64,000 nt of DNA from Betaproteobacteria bacterium HGW-Betaproteobacteria-22 (GCA_002842285.1 PHCJ01000008.1:1-64000), one strand, 5' to 3'. Positions 7,652 to 19,348 are shown, counted from the stretch's first letter. Translations and numbers: made by a program. The notes: generated by a model from the sequence alone, not told the origin.

Positions 7652-9042
7652 TAAGCGACGCTTTCAGTAATACTCGCTTGTTTGGGTAATTTAATCATAA
7701 TTCGGGTTCCTTGATTTACAACGTCAGGATTTCCAGTATCAGATTTTTTAGATGACTCAATTCTCATCTCACCCATCAAACCTTGAATGCGCTCTTTCAT
7801 CCCTGCCAGCCCAAAACCTTGCGGAGTAATTGTCGTGTCAAAACCCACGCCGTCATCCTCAATATGCAAATAGAGGAATTGCTCGTCTTGTTTCACACTA
7901 ATGGTGACTCGGCGCGCGTTTGCATGTTTTGCGATATTGGTTAAACACTCTTGCACCACACGGTAAGCCGTAATCGACACAGCCTCATCAATCGCACCCA
8001 CATCACTTGTAATACTTTGAATGATGTTGATATTTCTACAACGCTGACGCCAGTGATGTATGAGTTCACCTAAAGCCAAACTGAGGCCTAATTCATCTAA
8101 GGCGCGAGGCCGTAAACGCTGTAGAATTTCATGCACCATGTCCATCATTTGGCGCGTTACGCTACTTATGGCTTGTGCGCTTTCTTTTGCTACAGATAAT
8201 TTTCTACCATTTAAAATGACGCTAGCATCCACATGAATGGCTGTTAAATACTGGCCAATTTCATCATGTATATCTCTCGCTAGGTTTTTACGTTCATCTT
8301 CTTGTAATCGGATGATTTGCTGCGTTAAACGATGATTATTTTGCGTGCTACTTTGCAAAGTATCCGCCATCGCATTAAACTTTTGACCTATCGCGTTTAG
8401 CTCTACTGGCTTAAAGTCAGGTAACCTGCTACTAAACCGTCCCTGCTCCATTTGCGTTAAAGCCTCTAATATTCTATCGACTGGCTTAAATGTATATTTC
8501 ACCGCGAAATAAACTAACACGTTGATCAACACAAAAAATATCGCCGCCAAACCTAGAAGCCCTACGGTGTCATCCCATACTTCTGCAATCTCATAACTCG
8601 GGTCTGGCGTCACCACCAACTCACCCACATAACGCCCGCTTAAAATAATATTTCTAGTTTGCTTTTGCATGTCCGAGCCCGACAAGCTCATTGCATTTGT
8701 AAACCAATTCGGGGGGGCGTTTGCCTCTAATTTCTGCTGGCTTTTGCGATTACTCTCACGCAATTTACCGTTAATATCGTAAAAATCTATTTTTAGATGC
8801 CTGATATTATTTAAATTTTGTAACCTAAAAATTGAAGCGTCTTCAGCGCTGTTAATCCAACCAAAATCAGAAGAATAATGCAGTATTTCAGCATCCAATA
8901 AATGTAATGCTAAATTTGCTGTAGAGGCAACCTCTGCACGTACGTCTTCGCTTGCGTTTTTCACGACAAATAATGCACTCACACTTAATAGCACAAGCAG
9001 CAAGCAGGTAATCATCAAATTTAGTTTAAGCTGAAGACTCAT
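7651..9042 (-). CDS. Membrane sensor histidine kinase (HisKA_3 type)
   Basis: 463-residue sensor kinase. A membrane helix (about 9-27), a periplasmic domain of roughly 130 residues, a second helix (about 162-184), a HAMP domain, then a HisKA_3 dimerisation domain with the phosphorylated His in LARDIHDEIGQY, and an HATPase_c domain (N box ECLTNIAKHA, G boxes DDGVGFD and GFGLAGMKERI). This is the NarX/UhpB architecture that pairs with LuxR-type regulators such as the next gene. The periplasmic sensor domain matches no ligand-binding family I recognise, so the signal is unknown; a C1-related signal is only a guess from its neighbours. Confidence 0.88.
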   Translation of the reverse strand: MSLQLKLNLMITCLLLVLLSVSALFVVKNASEDVRAEVASTANLALHLLDAEILHYSSDFGWINSAEDASIFRLQNLNNIRHLKIDFYDINGKLRESNRKSQQKLEANAPPNWFTNAMSLSGSDMQKQTRNIILSGRYVGELVVTPDPSYEIAEVWDDTVGLLGLAAIFFVLINVLVYFAVKYTFKPVDRILEALTQMEQGRFSSRLPDFKPVELNAIGQKFNAMADTLQSSTQNNHRLTQQIIRLQEDERKNLARDIHDEIGQYLTAIHVDASVILNGRKLSVAKESAQAISSVTRQMMDMVHEILQRLRPRALDELGLSLALGELIHHWRQRCRNINIIQSITSDVGAIDEAVSITAYRVVQECLTNIAKHANARRVTISVKQDEQFLYLHIEDDGVGFDTTITPQGFGLAGMKERIQGLMGEMRIESSKKSDTGNPDVVNQGTRIMIKLPKQASITESVA

Positions 9043-9096
9043 ATAAGCGTATTTCCCAAGACTTACGTATAGTATAGATTTCGATAACTTTCTTCA

Positions 9097-9112
9097 TGGG
9101 AGAAATTCCCGA
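9097..9112. promoter_or_regulatory. Candidate operator upstream of the sensor-kinase gene
   Basis: GGGAGAAATTCCC at 9098-9110 is a near-perfect palindrome about 55 bp upstream of the kinase start. It resembles the two GGGATAAATTCC sites in front of mxaR. Its size and symmetry suit a dimeric LuxR-type response regulator; autoregulation is inferred. Confidence 0.4.
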
Positions 9113-9244
9113 CTGGGTCTTTTAGATTCTAAACACAATTAAAAAGTAGTTTTAAATTATGAATACAAAATCCGAAAGTCCGACCAATAACTTTATCCAT
9201 AAGTCACTTCTTTGAGTTGGTTGGTTGATAGCCCTATTAAGCCG

Positions 9245-9943
9245 TTAGTTACTATTATTTGAAAAAAATTGTTTAATCTCATCCGCATTAAGCGCAGCCA
9301 GCTGATAGTCAGGAGGAACTTCAATCTCTAAATTAACAGCCACCCTTATATCCTGAATCACATATTGCATAAGACAACTTCTTACCATCAATCTTCTTGA
9401 AACTGCACCATTGAAAAATTCATTACGAATAACATTAATTGATCATCACTAAGTTTTGTGATGCGCCCCTAGAATCAAGGGCACCTTCCTATTCAAGACG
9501 TTATCTTGCTCAGCACCATGTAAAGTCGACTTCTCATAAATCTTTGCTTTTTGAATTCGTCCAATCACAAAATCACGGAATGCCAATTTATCCGTACACC
9601 AGGCGCGGATGTGCTATCTACGTCCAGCACGTACAATGGAATGGGGATATATTAGCCTTTGTGACCCCGCAGGGTTAGTCATGGACAGGTAATGGATAGT
9701 CAATCCGACACGATTGCGTATTGCCAGAGACACCTTTGAAAGAATATCCGGGGTCGGGGTCGTAAGATCGTATCGCACATCAACAATCAGCGCTTCAGCG
9801 CCATCAACAAGACGAGACAATGCAATGTATTCATCTACGGTTCCTAATGAGTACTTAGGTCTGATACTCGGCGCTGATTTATATAGAGACCTAGTTGTAT
9901 CTCTAGATACTGGCTCTGGATTATGGCTAATGTATGTAATGGC
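9245..9943 (-). pseudogene. Broken WYL-domain transcriptional regulator (BrxR/CapW-like)
   Basis: Reading the minus strand across interruptions gives about 230 residues of a WYL-domain regulator: a linker (RPKYSLGTVDEYIAL), a WYL core (LTIHYLSMTNPAGSQRLIYP, then IVRAGRR), HIRAWCTDKLAFRDFVIGRI, and a WCX-type C-terminus ending at a TAA (9245-9247). Damage: a TAG at 9614-9616 exactly where the family has Trp (RRWH); compensating +1 and -1 shifts between about 9430 and 9457 leaving several stops; and no N-terminal winged helix, because the frame runs back directly into the TAG of an IS3 transposase tail. Related intact proteins often regulate phage-defence loci. No defence genes remain beside it. 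Confidence 0.75.
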
Positions 9944-10111
9944 CTAACAATCTGCCACACAAGCTAAGGTTTTTTGCTGATACTTTTGCTCGTACTCCGC
10001 TGGCGATAAGTTGCCTAAAGTGGAGTGTCTACGCCTTTGATTGCAAAACGGCTCAATATATTCAGCAATATCTTTCATCGCCTCATCTCGAGTTTTATAT
10101 TGCGCCAAAAT
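9944..10111 (-). pseudogene. IS3-family transposase, C-terminal fragment
   Basis: 55 codons ending with TAG at 9944-9946 read as the end of an IS3-family OrfB integrase: EYIEPFCNQRRRHSTLG, then NLSPAEYEQKY. This HSTLG/SP.EYE block is typical of the family C-terminus. An in-frame stop (10112-10114) precedes it, the DDE catalytic core is missing, and I see no paired terminal repeats. It abuts the truncated WYL regulator on the same strand, so insertion followed by deletion probably removed the regulator's N-terminus. Confidence 0.8.
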
Positions 10112-10183
10112 CTAGTAAAAAACTTTATTTTTCAGGAAATGACTTTATTTTATGAGAACACCGACAACAAATGCCTTTCATGA

Positions 10184-12013
10184 CTATTCAACCGTTACGC
10201 TCTTCGCCAAATTCCTCGGCTTATCCACATCCGTGCCTTTTAACAGTGCTGCATGGTAAGCCAGTATCTGCACTGGTATCGTATGCAGAATAGGGGAGAG
10301 CACGCCTACATGGCGTGGTGTGCGGATGACATGCACGCCTTCTGACTCCGTGAAATGACTGTCACTATCGGCAAATACAAACAATTCACCACCACGGGCT
10401 TTGACTTCTTGCATGTTGGATTTTACTTTTTCCAGCAGGGTGTCATTAGGCGCGATCACCACCACCGGCATATCGCTGTCTACCAGTGCCAGTGGGCCAT
10501 GTTTAAGCTCGCCGGCAGGGTAGGCCTCGGCATGGATGTAAGAAATCTCTTTGAGCTTTAGCGCACCTTCCAGCGCAATCGGGTAGTGTATGCCGCGACC
10601 TAAAAACAGCGCATGCTGCTTGTTGGCAAATGATTTTGCCCATTCACGAATCTGTGGCTCGAGATTCAGCGCATGCTGCACGCTGCCCCCTAACTGACGC
10701 AGGGCGCTTAAATGATCCTGCTCAGCTTCGACACCCAGCAAACCGCGCAGTTTTGCCAATGTTGCGGCCAGTGTAAAGAGCGCTACCAGCTGGGTAGTAA
10801 AGGCTTTGGTTGATGCCACACCGATTTCAGCACCTGCACGCGTGTAGAACACAATCTGTGATGCACGTGGAATGGCGCTTTCCTGTACGTTGCAAATGGC
10901 AAGCGTCAAATTCTGACCTAATGCCTTGGCATGTTTCAACGCTTCCATTGTATCCAGCGTTTCACCGGATTGTGAAATGGTCACAATCAACTGCTTAGGA
11001 TTTGGCACAGATTCACGGTAACGATATTCACTGGCAATCTCAACATTGGTAGGCAGCTTTGCAATGCTTTCCAGCCAGTATTTTGCAGTGAGTGCGGCAT
11101 AATAGCTGGTACCTGCGGCCAGTATCAGAATACTATCAACCTGTTTAAATATTTCTTCGGCATTGGCACCAAACAATTGCGCAGAGAAGCTATTATCATC
11201 AATCAGCGCTTCAATCGTATCTGTCAGTGCACGCGGCTGTTCATGAATCTCTTTTTGCATAAAATGCGAGTAGGGGCCTAATTCCATACTCGCCAAAGAA
11301 ACGTCACTCATATGGACTTTACGTTCCACGGTATTACCATCGCAGCCATAAATCGTTATGCCGTCACGGCGGATATCCGCAACATCGCCATCTTCCAGAT
11401 AGACCACTTTACGCGTCACAGAAAGTACGGCAGAAACGTCAGAAGCAATGAAATTCTCGTCATCACCCAAGCCTAACAGCAACGGGCAGCCCAAGCGGGC
11501 CGTCACCATATGCTCAGGCTCTTTAATTGAAACTACACTGATCGCAAATGCACCCGTCAGCTCACTCACCGCTTTTTGTGTTGCAGCTAGCAGGTTCAAG
11601 TCTTTATGATAATGATGAATCAGGTGCGCAATTACTTCGGTATCCGTCTGCGAAGTAAACTCATAACCCAGCGTTTTCAGGCGAGTACGCTGCGCATCGT
11701 GATTTTCAATAATACCATTATGCACCACTGCCAACTCACCTGTTGAGACATGTGGATGCGCATTGCTTTCAGTAACGCCGCCATGCGTTGCCCAGCGCGT
11801 ATGACCAATGCCGACCTGTCCGCTCAGATTAAGCTCATTGGCTTTTTCTGTCATGGCTGTCACACGGCCTACAGAGCGCACGCGCTCGATGCCTGTGCTA
11901 TTTAACACAGCGATACCGGCTGAGTCATAACCACGATATTCCAGACGGCTCAAGCCCTCAATCAGCGTTGAAACGACGTTTCTATTTGCTACTGCACCTA
12001 CAATGCCACACAT
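10184..12013 (-). CDS. glmS: Glutamine-fructose-6-phosphate aminotransferase (isomerising)
   Basis: First committed step of UDP-GlcNAc synthesis: fructose 6-phosphate plus glutamine gives glucosamine 6-phosphate. The 609-residue protein starts MCGIVGA, so Cys2 is exposed as the N-terminal nucleophile of the glutaminase domain (about 1-220; GHTRWATHG is visible). Two SIS sugar-isomerase domains follow ([36 protein letters not shown]), and it ends in the conserved NLAKSVTVE tail. It lies 23 bp downstream of glmU on the same strand, so the two act as one amino-sugar operon. The leader is too short for a glmS ribozyme. Confidence 0.97.
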   Translation of the reverse strand: MCGIVGAVANRNVVSTLIEGLSRLEYRGYDSAGIAVLNSTGIERVRSVGRVTAMTEKANELNLSGQVGIGHTRWATHGGVTESNAHPHVSTGELAVVHNGIIENHDAQRTRLKTLGYEFTSQTDTEVIAHLIHHYHKDLNLLAATQKAVSELTGAFAISVVSIKEPEHMVTARLGCPLLLGLGDDENFIASDVSAVLSVTRKVVYLEDGDVADIRRDGITIYGCDGNTVERKVHMSDVSLASMELGPYSHFMQKEIHEQPRALTDTIEALIDDNSFSAQLFGANAEEIFKQVDSILILAAGTSYYAALTAKYWLESIAKLPTNVEIASEYRYRESVPNPKQLIVTISQSGETLDTMEALKHAKALGQNLTLAICNVQESAIPRASQIVFYTRAGAEIGVASTKAFTTQLVALFTLAATLAKLRGLLGVEAEQDHLSALRQLGGSVQHALNLEPQIREWAKSFANKQHALFLGRGIHYPIALEGALKLKEISYIHAEAYPAGELKHGPLALVDSDMPVVVIAPNDTLLEKVKSNMQEVKARGGELFVFADSDSHFTESEGVHVIRTPRHVGVLSPILHTIPVQILAYHAALLKGTDVDKPRNLAKSVTVE

Positions 12014-12036
12014 AATTGTTTAATCTTTCTTTGGTA

Positions 12037-13407
12037 TTATTTTTTTATTTTCTGTGGTCGCTTCCAACCGACAATTGATTTTTGTTCTTTAGCTCGGCAG
12101 AAAGTGAGCTGCTCTGCCGGAGCATCTCTGGTGATCGTTGAACCAGCAGCAATCGTAGCGCCCCGGCCAATCGTGATTGGCGCCACCAGCTGTGAGTCCG
12201 ACCCGATGAAGGCATCATCTTCAATCACTGTCCTGAATTTATTTGCGCCATCATAGTTACAGGTAATGGTACCGGCACCGATATTAACGTTTTTACCAAC
12301 CGTGCTATCACCAACATAACTCAGGTGATTGATTTTGCTGCCTACATCAACCTGCGCATTTTTAATCTCAACAAAATTGCCGATATGAGTATCGGCTGCA
12401 AGCGTAGTGCCGGGACGCAAACGGGCAAACGGACCGATACGTGCATTCTCACCGATCTGCGTATCATCAATATGCGTGAAAGGCGCAATATGTGTGCCAG
12501 CTGCAATTACTGCATTTTTAATCACACAATTCACTGCGATCTTTACATTGTCACCCAGCGTTACAGTGCCTTCAAACACGCAGTTAATATCAATTTCCAC
12601 ATCACGGCCACAGCTTAATGTACCACGTACATCCAGGCGTGCTGGGTCTCGTAACGTAACGCCTTGCTGTAATAACTTCTGTGCCATACGACTTTGGTAT
12701 ACGCGTTCAATCTGTGACAGATCTGCTTTGGAGTTGATGCCGGTCACTGACCACTCATCCGGCGTGATTTCAGCCACCACATCAACATTATCCTTAACCG
12801 CTAATGCCACGATGTCCGTTAAATAATATTCACCTTGCGCATTGTTATTGGTTAGCTTTGACAGCCATTGCAGCAAATAAGCATTCGGCATCGCCATGAT
12901 GCCAGTGTTCACCTCGGTGATTTTATGCTGCTCCTCAGTAGCATCTTTATGCTCTACTATTGCCGTTACGCCGAAAGTTGCATCGCGCACAATACGCCCG
13001 TAACCGCTAGGGTCTGCTTTATTAAAAGATAAAATCGCCAGCTTGTTCTGCGCTTGTGCAACTAAATTTTGACAGGCCTGCGCATCTATCAACGGTACAT
13101 CACCTAACAGAATCAGTGTGTTGGCATCTGCATCCAGATGTGGCACAGCTTGCTGCACTGCATGACCTGTGCCGTGCTGCTCGGCCTGGTTTACCCAGAT
13201 GATATTTTCATCGGCAAACGCCTGTTTTACTGTCTCGCCACCAAAACCGTACACCACGATTATTTTTTGTGGGTTAAGTGATTTAGCGCTATCGATCACA
13301 TGGCCTAATATCTGCTTTCCACCAACCGCATGTAAAACTTTTGGTAGCGTAGAATACATACGGGTACCTTTACCCGCAGCAAGAATGACAATATTTAATT
13401 TGCTCAT
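12037..13407 (-). CDS. glmU: Bifunctional GlmU: GlcN-1-P acetyltransferase / UDP-GlcNAc pyrophosphorylase
   Basis: Makes UDP-GlcNAc for peptidoglycan and lipopolysaccharide. The N-terminal uridyltransferase domain has the nucleotide-binding signature LAAGKGTRMYSTLPKVLH (residues about 9-26) and the LILLGDVPL segment. The C-terminal half is a left-handed beta helix of hexapeptide repeats ending near NIGAGTITCNYDGANKF, which belongs to the acetyltransferase site. Length 456 is typical. It is upstream of glmS in the same direction. Confidence 0.96.
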   Translation of the reverse strand: MSKLNIVILAAGKGTRMYSTLPKVLHAVGGKQILGHVIDSAKSLNPQKIIVVYGFGGETVKQAFADENIIWVNQAEQHGTGHAVQQAVPHLDADANTLILLGDVPLIDAQACQNLVAQAQNKLAILSFNKADPSGYGRIVRDATFGVTAIVEHKDATEEQHKITEVNTGIMAMPNAYLLQWLSKLTNNNAQGEYYLTDIVALAVKDNVDVVAEITPDEWSVTGINSKADLSQIERVYQSRMAQKLLQQGVTLRDPARLDVRGTLSCGRDVEIDINCVFEGTVTLGDNVKIAVNCVIKNAVIAAGTHIAPFTHIDDTQIGENARIGPFARLRPGTTLAADTHIGNFVEIKNAQVDVGSKINHLSYVGDSTVGKNVNIGAGTITCNYDGANKFRTVIEDDAFIGSDSQLVAPITIGRGATIAAGSTITRDAPAEQLTFCRAKEQKSIVGWKRPQKIKK

Positions 13408-13661
13408 GATAATTGTATACTGGCCCTAAAATAAAGTCATACCGGCTAACGCCGGTATCCAGACAAGGTGGTAGTAGGGATAGTTTGTTTATTGAAATAA
13501 AGCTAGCATCCTATGTTTCCTAGATACCTACCTTCGCAGGAAGGGCGGAGGAGTCATTAAAAAACAACGCCTCAAAGCAGCTTTATTAGTAGTTACAGAA
13601 AATTAGCAACTACACCATTCACTTACACTAACCACACCTGTCATTTACACTAAAGTATAAC
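13408..13661. repeat. Intergenic region with a degenerate REP/MITE-like element (13436-13557)
   Basis: Between atpC and glmU. 13436-13462 forms a strong hairpin (ATACCGGC taac GCCGGTAT, flanked by GTC and CCAG). About 60 bp on, 13520-13557 carries CTAGATACCTACCTTCGCAGG and ends GGAGTCAT. This matches the common proteobacterial layout GTCAT-palindrome-CCAG...CTGGATACC-palindrome-TGAC, with the right half decayed. The rest of the stretch shows nothing recognisable. Confidence 0.55.
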
Positions 13662-13688
13662 AAAAAAGGCAACCGAGGCTGCCTTTTT
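13662..13688 (-). terminator. Intrinsic terminator of the atp operon
   Basis: Stem AAAAAGGCAGCC/GGTTGCCTTTTT on the minus strand, followed by T residues, about 30 bp after the atpC stop codon. Confidence 0.8.
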
Positions 13689-13716
13689 GCTTGTTACACC
13701 ATCTGCATTACTACGA

Positions 13717-14142
13717 TTAATGCGTAGTTTTACGTAAGCGTTCAATCGTTTGAATCTGGGCAACCGCTTCAGACAATTCTGCTTGAGCTGTTGCATAGTC
13801 AATATCTGAACTTCTGTTTTTGAGCGCTTCTTCTGCTGCGGCTTTTGCTGCAATCGCTTTAGCTTCATCCAGATCGTGACCACGCACCGCGGTATCTGCC
13901 AGCACGGTAATCACGCCAGGCTGCACTTCCAACATGCCGCCTGAAATGAAAATCAAAGTCTCTTCCGCTTCATTCGCTTGCTTGATACGCAATGCACCAG
14001 GTTTGATGGTAGTAATCATAGGCGCGTGATTCGGGAACAAACCCACTTCACCGGCACTGGCAGGGGCTACCACAAACTCAGCTTCACCTGAGAAAATGCT
14101 TGCTTCTGCACTCACTACATCAATATGAACAGTATTTGCCAT
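13717..14142 (-). CDS. atpC: ATP synthase F1 epsilon subunit
   Basis: Central-stalk subunit that couples rotation and can inhibit ATP hydrolysis. 141 residues: an N-terminal beta sandwich (HIDVVSAEASIFSGEAEFVVAPASAGEVGLFPNHAP contains the family signature) and a two-helix C-terminal arm rich in Ala/Glu. Last gene of the atp operon. It is separated from atpD by a 136-bp spacer occupied by a long-hairpin repeat, whereas the other atp genes are closely packed. Confidence 0.96.
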   Translation of the reverse strand: MANTVHIDVVSAEASIFSGEAEFVVAPASAGEVGLFPNHAPMITTIKPGALRIKQANEAEETLIFISGGMLEVQPGVITVLADTAVRGHDLDEAKAIAAKAAAEEALKNRSSDIDYATAQAELSEAVAQIQTIERLRKTTH

Positions 14143-14162
14143 AATTTTTTCTCTTTATCCCA

Positions 14163-14278
14163 CTAATTTGTTTTGACTAAGCATAGCTAGGCGCACGGAA
14201 CGCAACGACGAAGATAGTACACACAGTACAGCAAGGAAGTGAGTACCGCGCAACGACGCTATGCGACGGCAAAACTAA
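14163..14278. repeat. Intergenic long-hairpin repeat, copy 2 (between atpD and atpC)
   Basis: About 116 bp with imperfect inverted arms (TAATTTGTTTTG...GCATAGC on the left; GCTATGC...CAAAACTAATT on the right) around AGTACACACAGTAC and AAGGAAGT. It shares the layout and the CGCAACGACGCTATGCGACG segment with the element at 1064-1187. The right end abuts the atpD stop codon. Confidence 0.6.
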
Positions 14279-15739
<1,461 letters not shown>

Positions 15740-15773
15740 TCAGATATTACTTAAATTAAATTCCTAATGCTGC

Positions 15774-16712
15774 CTACGCTACCGCCGCCGCGCCACCAAC
15801 GATCTCTGAGATCTCTTTGGTAATCGCTGCCTGACGCGCTTTGTTATAAACCAGTTTCAATTCTGCAATCACGTTCTTCGCATTATCTGAAGCTGCCTTC
15901 ATCGCCACCATACGTGATGATTGCTCAGACGCCATGTTCTCTGACACTGCGTTATAAACCAGTGATTCAATGTAACGTACCATTAATTCGTCGATCACTG
16001 GCTGCGCTTCTGGCTCGTAGATATAGTCCCAATGGCCTTTCGCTGCACCAATTTGAACCGCACTCTTAACCACTGCGCTTGCGCTTAACTCTTCAGCTTT
16101 TTCAGCAGTAGGGTGTGTACCCAGACGCTCGGCAGTCAATGGCAGCAATTGCTCCATCACAGGCTCTTGCTTCATGGTGTTGATAAAGCGCGTATAGCAG
16201 ATATGCAACTGGTCAATTTCACCAGCAGTGTAAGCATCCAGCATCACTTTAATGGTCCCGATCAGTTTTTCCAGATGCGGTACATCACCCAAACCGATAA
16301 TGTGTGATTTTACGTTGGCGCCAACACGGTTCATGAAACCGTAGCCTTTGTTACCAATCGCACTGACAGCCACTTTCTTGCCTTCAGATTCCCAGTTTTT
16401 CATCTGGTTAACGGTCAAGCGCAGTACGTTGGTATTCAGGCCGCCGCAAAGACCTTTGTCAGAGCTTACAACAATCACGCCAATATTCTTAACATCTTCA
16501 CGCTTTAACAGGAAAGGGTGCTTATATTCAGAATGTGCAAGTGAAAGGTGCGCTGCTACATTGCGAATCTTTTCAGCGTATGGACGTGATGCACGCATTC
16601 TGTCCTGCGCTTTACGCATTTTAGATGCGGCAACCATTTCCATCGCCTTGGTGATCTTGCGTGTATTCTCTACACTCTTGATCTTGGTTCTAATTTCTTT
16701 ACTTCCAGCCAT
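15774..16712 (-). CDS. atpG: ATP synthase F1 gamma subunit
   Basis: Rotor shaft of F1. 312 residues, starting [32 protein letters not shown], the conserved N-terminal coiled-coil helix, and ending with the conserved C-terminal helix ([34 protein letters not shown]). It is some 20 residues longer than many gamma subunits, the extra length lying in the central Rossmann-like part. Located between atpA and atpD. Confidence 0.96.
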   Translation of the reverse strand: MAGSKEIRTKIKSVENTRKITKAMEMVAASKMRKAQDRMRASRPYAEKIRNVAAHLSLAHSEYKHPFLLKREDVKNIGVIVVSSDKGLCGGLNTNVLRLTVNQMKNWESEGKKVAVSAIGNKGYGFMNRVGANVKSHIIGLGDVPHLEKLIGTIKVMLDAYTAGEIDQLHICYTRFINTMKQEPVMEQLLPLTAERLGTHPTAEKAEELSASAVVKSAVQIGAAKGHWDYIYEPEAQPVIDELMVRYIESLVYNAVSENMASEQSSRMVAMKAASDNAKNVIAELKLVYNKARQAAITKEISEIVGGAAAVA

Positions 16713-16750
16713 TCCAATACCCCTAGGTAAGTTTTCCTAATAGTTAGATA

Positions 16751-18292
16751 TTAGTAAGCAGTCGTCGCTTTGAAGTCTTGAATTGCTGCCTCAAGTGCTT
16801 TCTCGTTATCTGCGCTCAAATCTTTAGAAGTTTCGATTGCATCAGCGATTGCTTTGTATTTCGAAGCGATAAAGCCATGCAACCTGCCTTCAAATGCCAA
16901 TACTTTATTGATTGCAACGTCGTCAAAGTAACCTTTGTTCGCCGCAAACAAGGTAATTGCCATGTTTGATACGCTTAAAGGTGCATATTGCGCTTGCTTC
17001 ATCAACTCGGTAAACATTCGGCCACGTTCCAGTTGCTTACGTGTTGCTTCATCCAGATCAGAAGCGAACTGCGCAAACGCTGCCAATTCACGGTATTGCG
17101 CCAATGCCAGACGTACACCGCCACCCAATTTCTTGATGACTTTAGTTTGTGCTGCACCACCTACACGAGACACTGAAATACCAGCGTTGATCGCAGGACG
17201 GATACCGGCGTTGAACAAGTCAGTTTCCAAGAAGATCTGACCGTCAGTAATAGAAATCACGTTGGTTGGAACGAATGCAGAAACGTCACCCGCTGCAGTT
17301 TCAATCACTGGCAATGCAGTGAGGGATCCTGTTTTACCTTTAACTTCACCGTTAGTGAATTTCTCTACATACTCTTCGTTTACACGAGCAGCACGCTCTA
17401 ACAAACGTGAGTGGATGTAGAACACGTCACCCGGGTAAGCTTCACGGCCTGGTGGGCGGCGTAACAGCAATGAAATTTGACGGTATGCAACCGCTTGTTT
17501 TGACAAGTCATCGTATACGATCAATGCATCTTCACCACGATCACGGAAGTATTCACCCATCGTACAACCTGCGTATGGTGCGAGGAACTGCAACGCTGCT
17601 GAGTCAGAAGCTGCTGCCGCAACTACAATGGTGTATTCCATTGCGCCATTTTCTTCCAGCTTACGCACTACGTTAGCGATCGTTGAAGCCTTTTGGCCAA
17701 TCGCAACATAGATACAGGTCATGTTCTGACCTTTTTGGTTGATGATTGCATCCACTGCAACCGCGGTTTTACCTGTCTGACGGTCACCAATGATCAATTC
17801 ACGTTGGCCACGACCAACTGGAACCATTGAGTCAACAGATTTCAAACCGGTTTGCACTGGTTGTGAAACTGATTTACGTGCAATCACGCCAGGTGCCACT
17901 TTTTCAATCTTGTCCGTCATTTTGGCGTTAACTGGGCCTTTGCCGTCGATTGGCTGACCTAACGCGTTCACAACACGACCGATCAACTCCGGACCAACCG
18001 GCACTTCCAGAATGCGACCTGTACATTTACATACGTCGCCTTCTGTAATGTGCTCGTAATCACCCAATACCACCGCACCTACTGAGTCACGCTCAAGATT
18101 AAGTGCCAAACCGAATGTATTGCCCGGGAACTCGATCATCTCGCCAGACATCACGTTTGAAAGGCCGTGAATACGAACGATACCGTCGGTCACTGAGATG
18201 ACTGTGCCTTGGGTGCGCGCTTCGCTACTTACCGAAAAATTTTCTAATCTGCTTTTAATCAGTTCACTGATTTCTGATGTAGATAACTGCAT
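16751..18292 (-). CDS. atpA: ATP synthase F1 alpha subunit
   Basis: Non-catalytic nucleotide-binding subunit of F1, 513 residues. Walker A is GDRQTGKTA; the segment [46 protein letters not shown] carries the Walker B and the alpha/beta family signature. It begins [19 protein letters not shown], the normal alpha N-terminus that contacts delta. 18 bp from atpH. Confidence 0.97.
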   Translation of the reverse strand: MQLSTSEISELIKSRLENFSVSSEARTQGTVISVTDGIVRIHGLSNVMSGEMIEFPGNTFGLALNLERDSVGAVVLGDYEHITEGDVCKCTGRILEVPVGPELIGRVVNALGQPIDGKGPVNAKMTDKIEKVAPGVIARKSVSQPVQTGLKSVDSMVPVGRGQRELIIGDRQTGKTAVAVDAIINQKGQNMTCIYVAIGQKASTIANVVRKLEENGAMEYTIVVAAAASDSAALQFLAPYAGCTMGEYFRDRGEDALIVYDDLSKQAVAYRQISLLLRRPPGREAYPGDVFYIHSRLLERAARVNEEYVEKFTNGEVKGKTGSLTALPVIETAAGDVSAFVPTNVISITDGQIFLETDLFNAGIRPAINAGISVSRVGGAAQTKVIKKLGGGVRLALAQYRELAAFAQFASDLDEATRKQLERGRMFTELMKQAQYAPLSVSNMAITLFAANKGYFDDVAINKVLAFEGRLHGFIASKYKAIADAIETSKDLSADNEKALEAAIQDFKATTAY

Positions 18293-18310
18293 TACTTAGT
18301 CTCCTGTGCC

Positions 18311-18847
18311 TTATGCTGTGAGCGAATAGGCTAAATTTTGTAACTGGCCTTTGACGGATGCGTCTATAACGGTATCGCCAACAATAATTTTGATGCCACC
18401 GATAATCTCTGGGTCTACAGAAACACTCGCTTCAATTTTCTTGCCGAATTTTGCTTCTAAACGTTTTATCAAGTCTTTGGTATCTGCTGCGCTAATCTTA
18501 GCTGCGGCAATGATTTCCGCCTCCAAGGTACCTTCATCCTGTGCTTTTAATGCTTCAAATGCGCTGTAGATTTCAGGCAAAATAGACAAGCGGCCATACT
18601 CAACCAAAACTTTGATTAGATTCTGTCCGTTTTCATTGAGGTTATCGCCGCATGCTTTCAAAAAAGTTGCTTGCAGTTCACTGCTCACCACTTTAGGGTC
18701 TTGGATGTAAGCCTTGATTTGCGCATCACTTGCAACCGCAGCAGCAAAACTCAGCATCTCAGACCATTTACCCAATGCCTTTTGCTCACGACCTAATTTA
18801 TAGGCAGCAACTGCGTAAGGCCTTGCGATGGTTGATAATTCAGCCAT
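18311..18847 (-). CDS. atpH: ATP synthase F1 delta subunit
   Basis: Peripheral-stalk cap that holds the alpha/beta hexamer. 178 residues beginning MAELSTIARPYAVAAYKLG, the family's conserved N-terminal helix, and with the C-terminal signature PEIIGGIKIIVGDTVIDASVKGQLQNL. Lies between atpF and atpA in the standard order. Confidence 0.96.
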   Translation of the reverse strand: MAELSTIARPYAVAAYKLGREQKALGKWSEMLSFAAAVASDAQIKAYIQDPKVVSSELQATFLKACGDNLNENGQNLIKVLVEYGRLSILPEIYSAFEALKAQDEGTLEAEIIAAAKISAADTKDLIKRLEAKFGKKIEASVSVDPEIIGGIKIIVGDTVIDASVKGQLQNLAYSLTA

Positions 18848-18877
18848 GTGTTTTCCTTTATCTCTTAGCCTTGGGCC

Positions 18878-19348
18878 TTAAAGTTCTGCTGCAAGTTTAG
18901 CCAACAATTCGCTGTGTGCTTTTGCGTCAATTTCTTTACGCAGAATCTTCTCTGCACCAGCAATCGCCAGTGTAGAAACTTGCGCACGCAAACCTTCTTT
19001 AGCGCGGTTTACTTCTTGCTCAATTTCCGCTTTAGCGCCTGCGATAATACGATCACCCTCAACCTTAGCATTACCTTTAGCTTCTTCAATGATTTGTGTG
19101 CCGCGTTTTTCAGCTTGCGCAATGATCTCAGACGCCTTTTGTTTAGCCTCAGCCAATGTTACTTCTGATTTTTTCGCTGCAGCCTCAAGCGCGTTTCTGC
19201 CATCTGCTGCTGCTGCCAAACCATCAGCGATATCTTTTTGGCGCGTTTCAATCGCTTTTAACAGCGGCGGCCAAACGAATTTCACTGTGAACCAAATCAG
19301 CGTAGCAAAAGCTAATGCTTGCGCAATCAGTGTAAAGTTAATGTTCAT
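18878..19348 (-). CDS. atpF: ATP synthase Fo subunit b
   Basis: Peripheral stalk. 156 residues: one N-terminal membrane helix ([26 protein letters not shown], about 4-29), then a long charged right-handed coiled coil ([23 protein letters not shown] and onward) that reaches atpH. Typical length for the family. No b' paralogue is present. Confidence 0.96.
   Translation of the reverse strand: MNINFTLIAQALAFATLIWFTVKFVWPPLLKAIETRQKDIADGLAAAADGRNALEAAAKKSEVTLAEAKQKASEIIAQAEKRGTQIIEEAKGNAKVEGDRIIAGAKAEIEQEVNRAKEGLRAQVSTLAIAGAEKILRKEIDAKAHSELLAKLAAEL

Noticed and set aside
9439..9947. Plus-strand ORFs in the glmS-kinase gap
   Set aside because: They are the complement of the WYL pseudogene, which reads convincingly on the minus strand.
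9944..10183. Complete insertion sequence
   Set aside because: Only about 55 codons of an IS3 transposase C-terminus are present; no catalytic core and no paired terminal inverted repeats.
10184..12036. glmS ribozyme upstream of glmS
   Set aside because: Only 23 bp separate glmU and glmS, and the ribozyme is not expected in this group.
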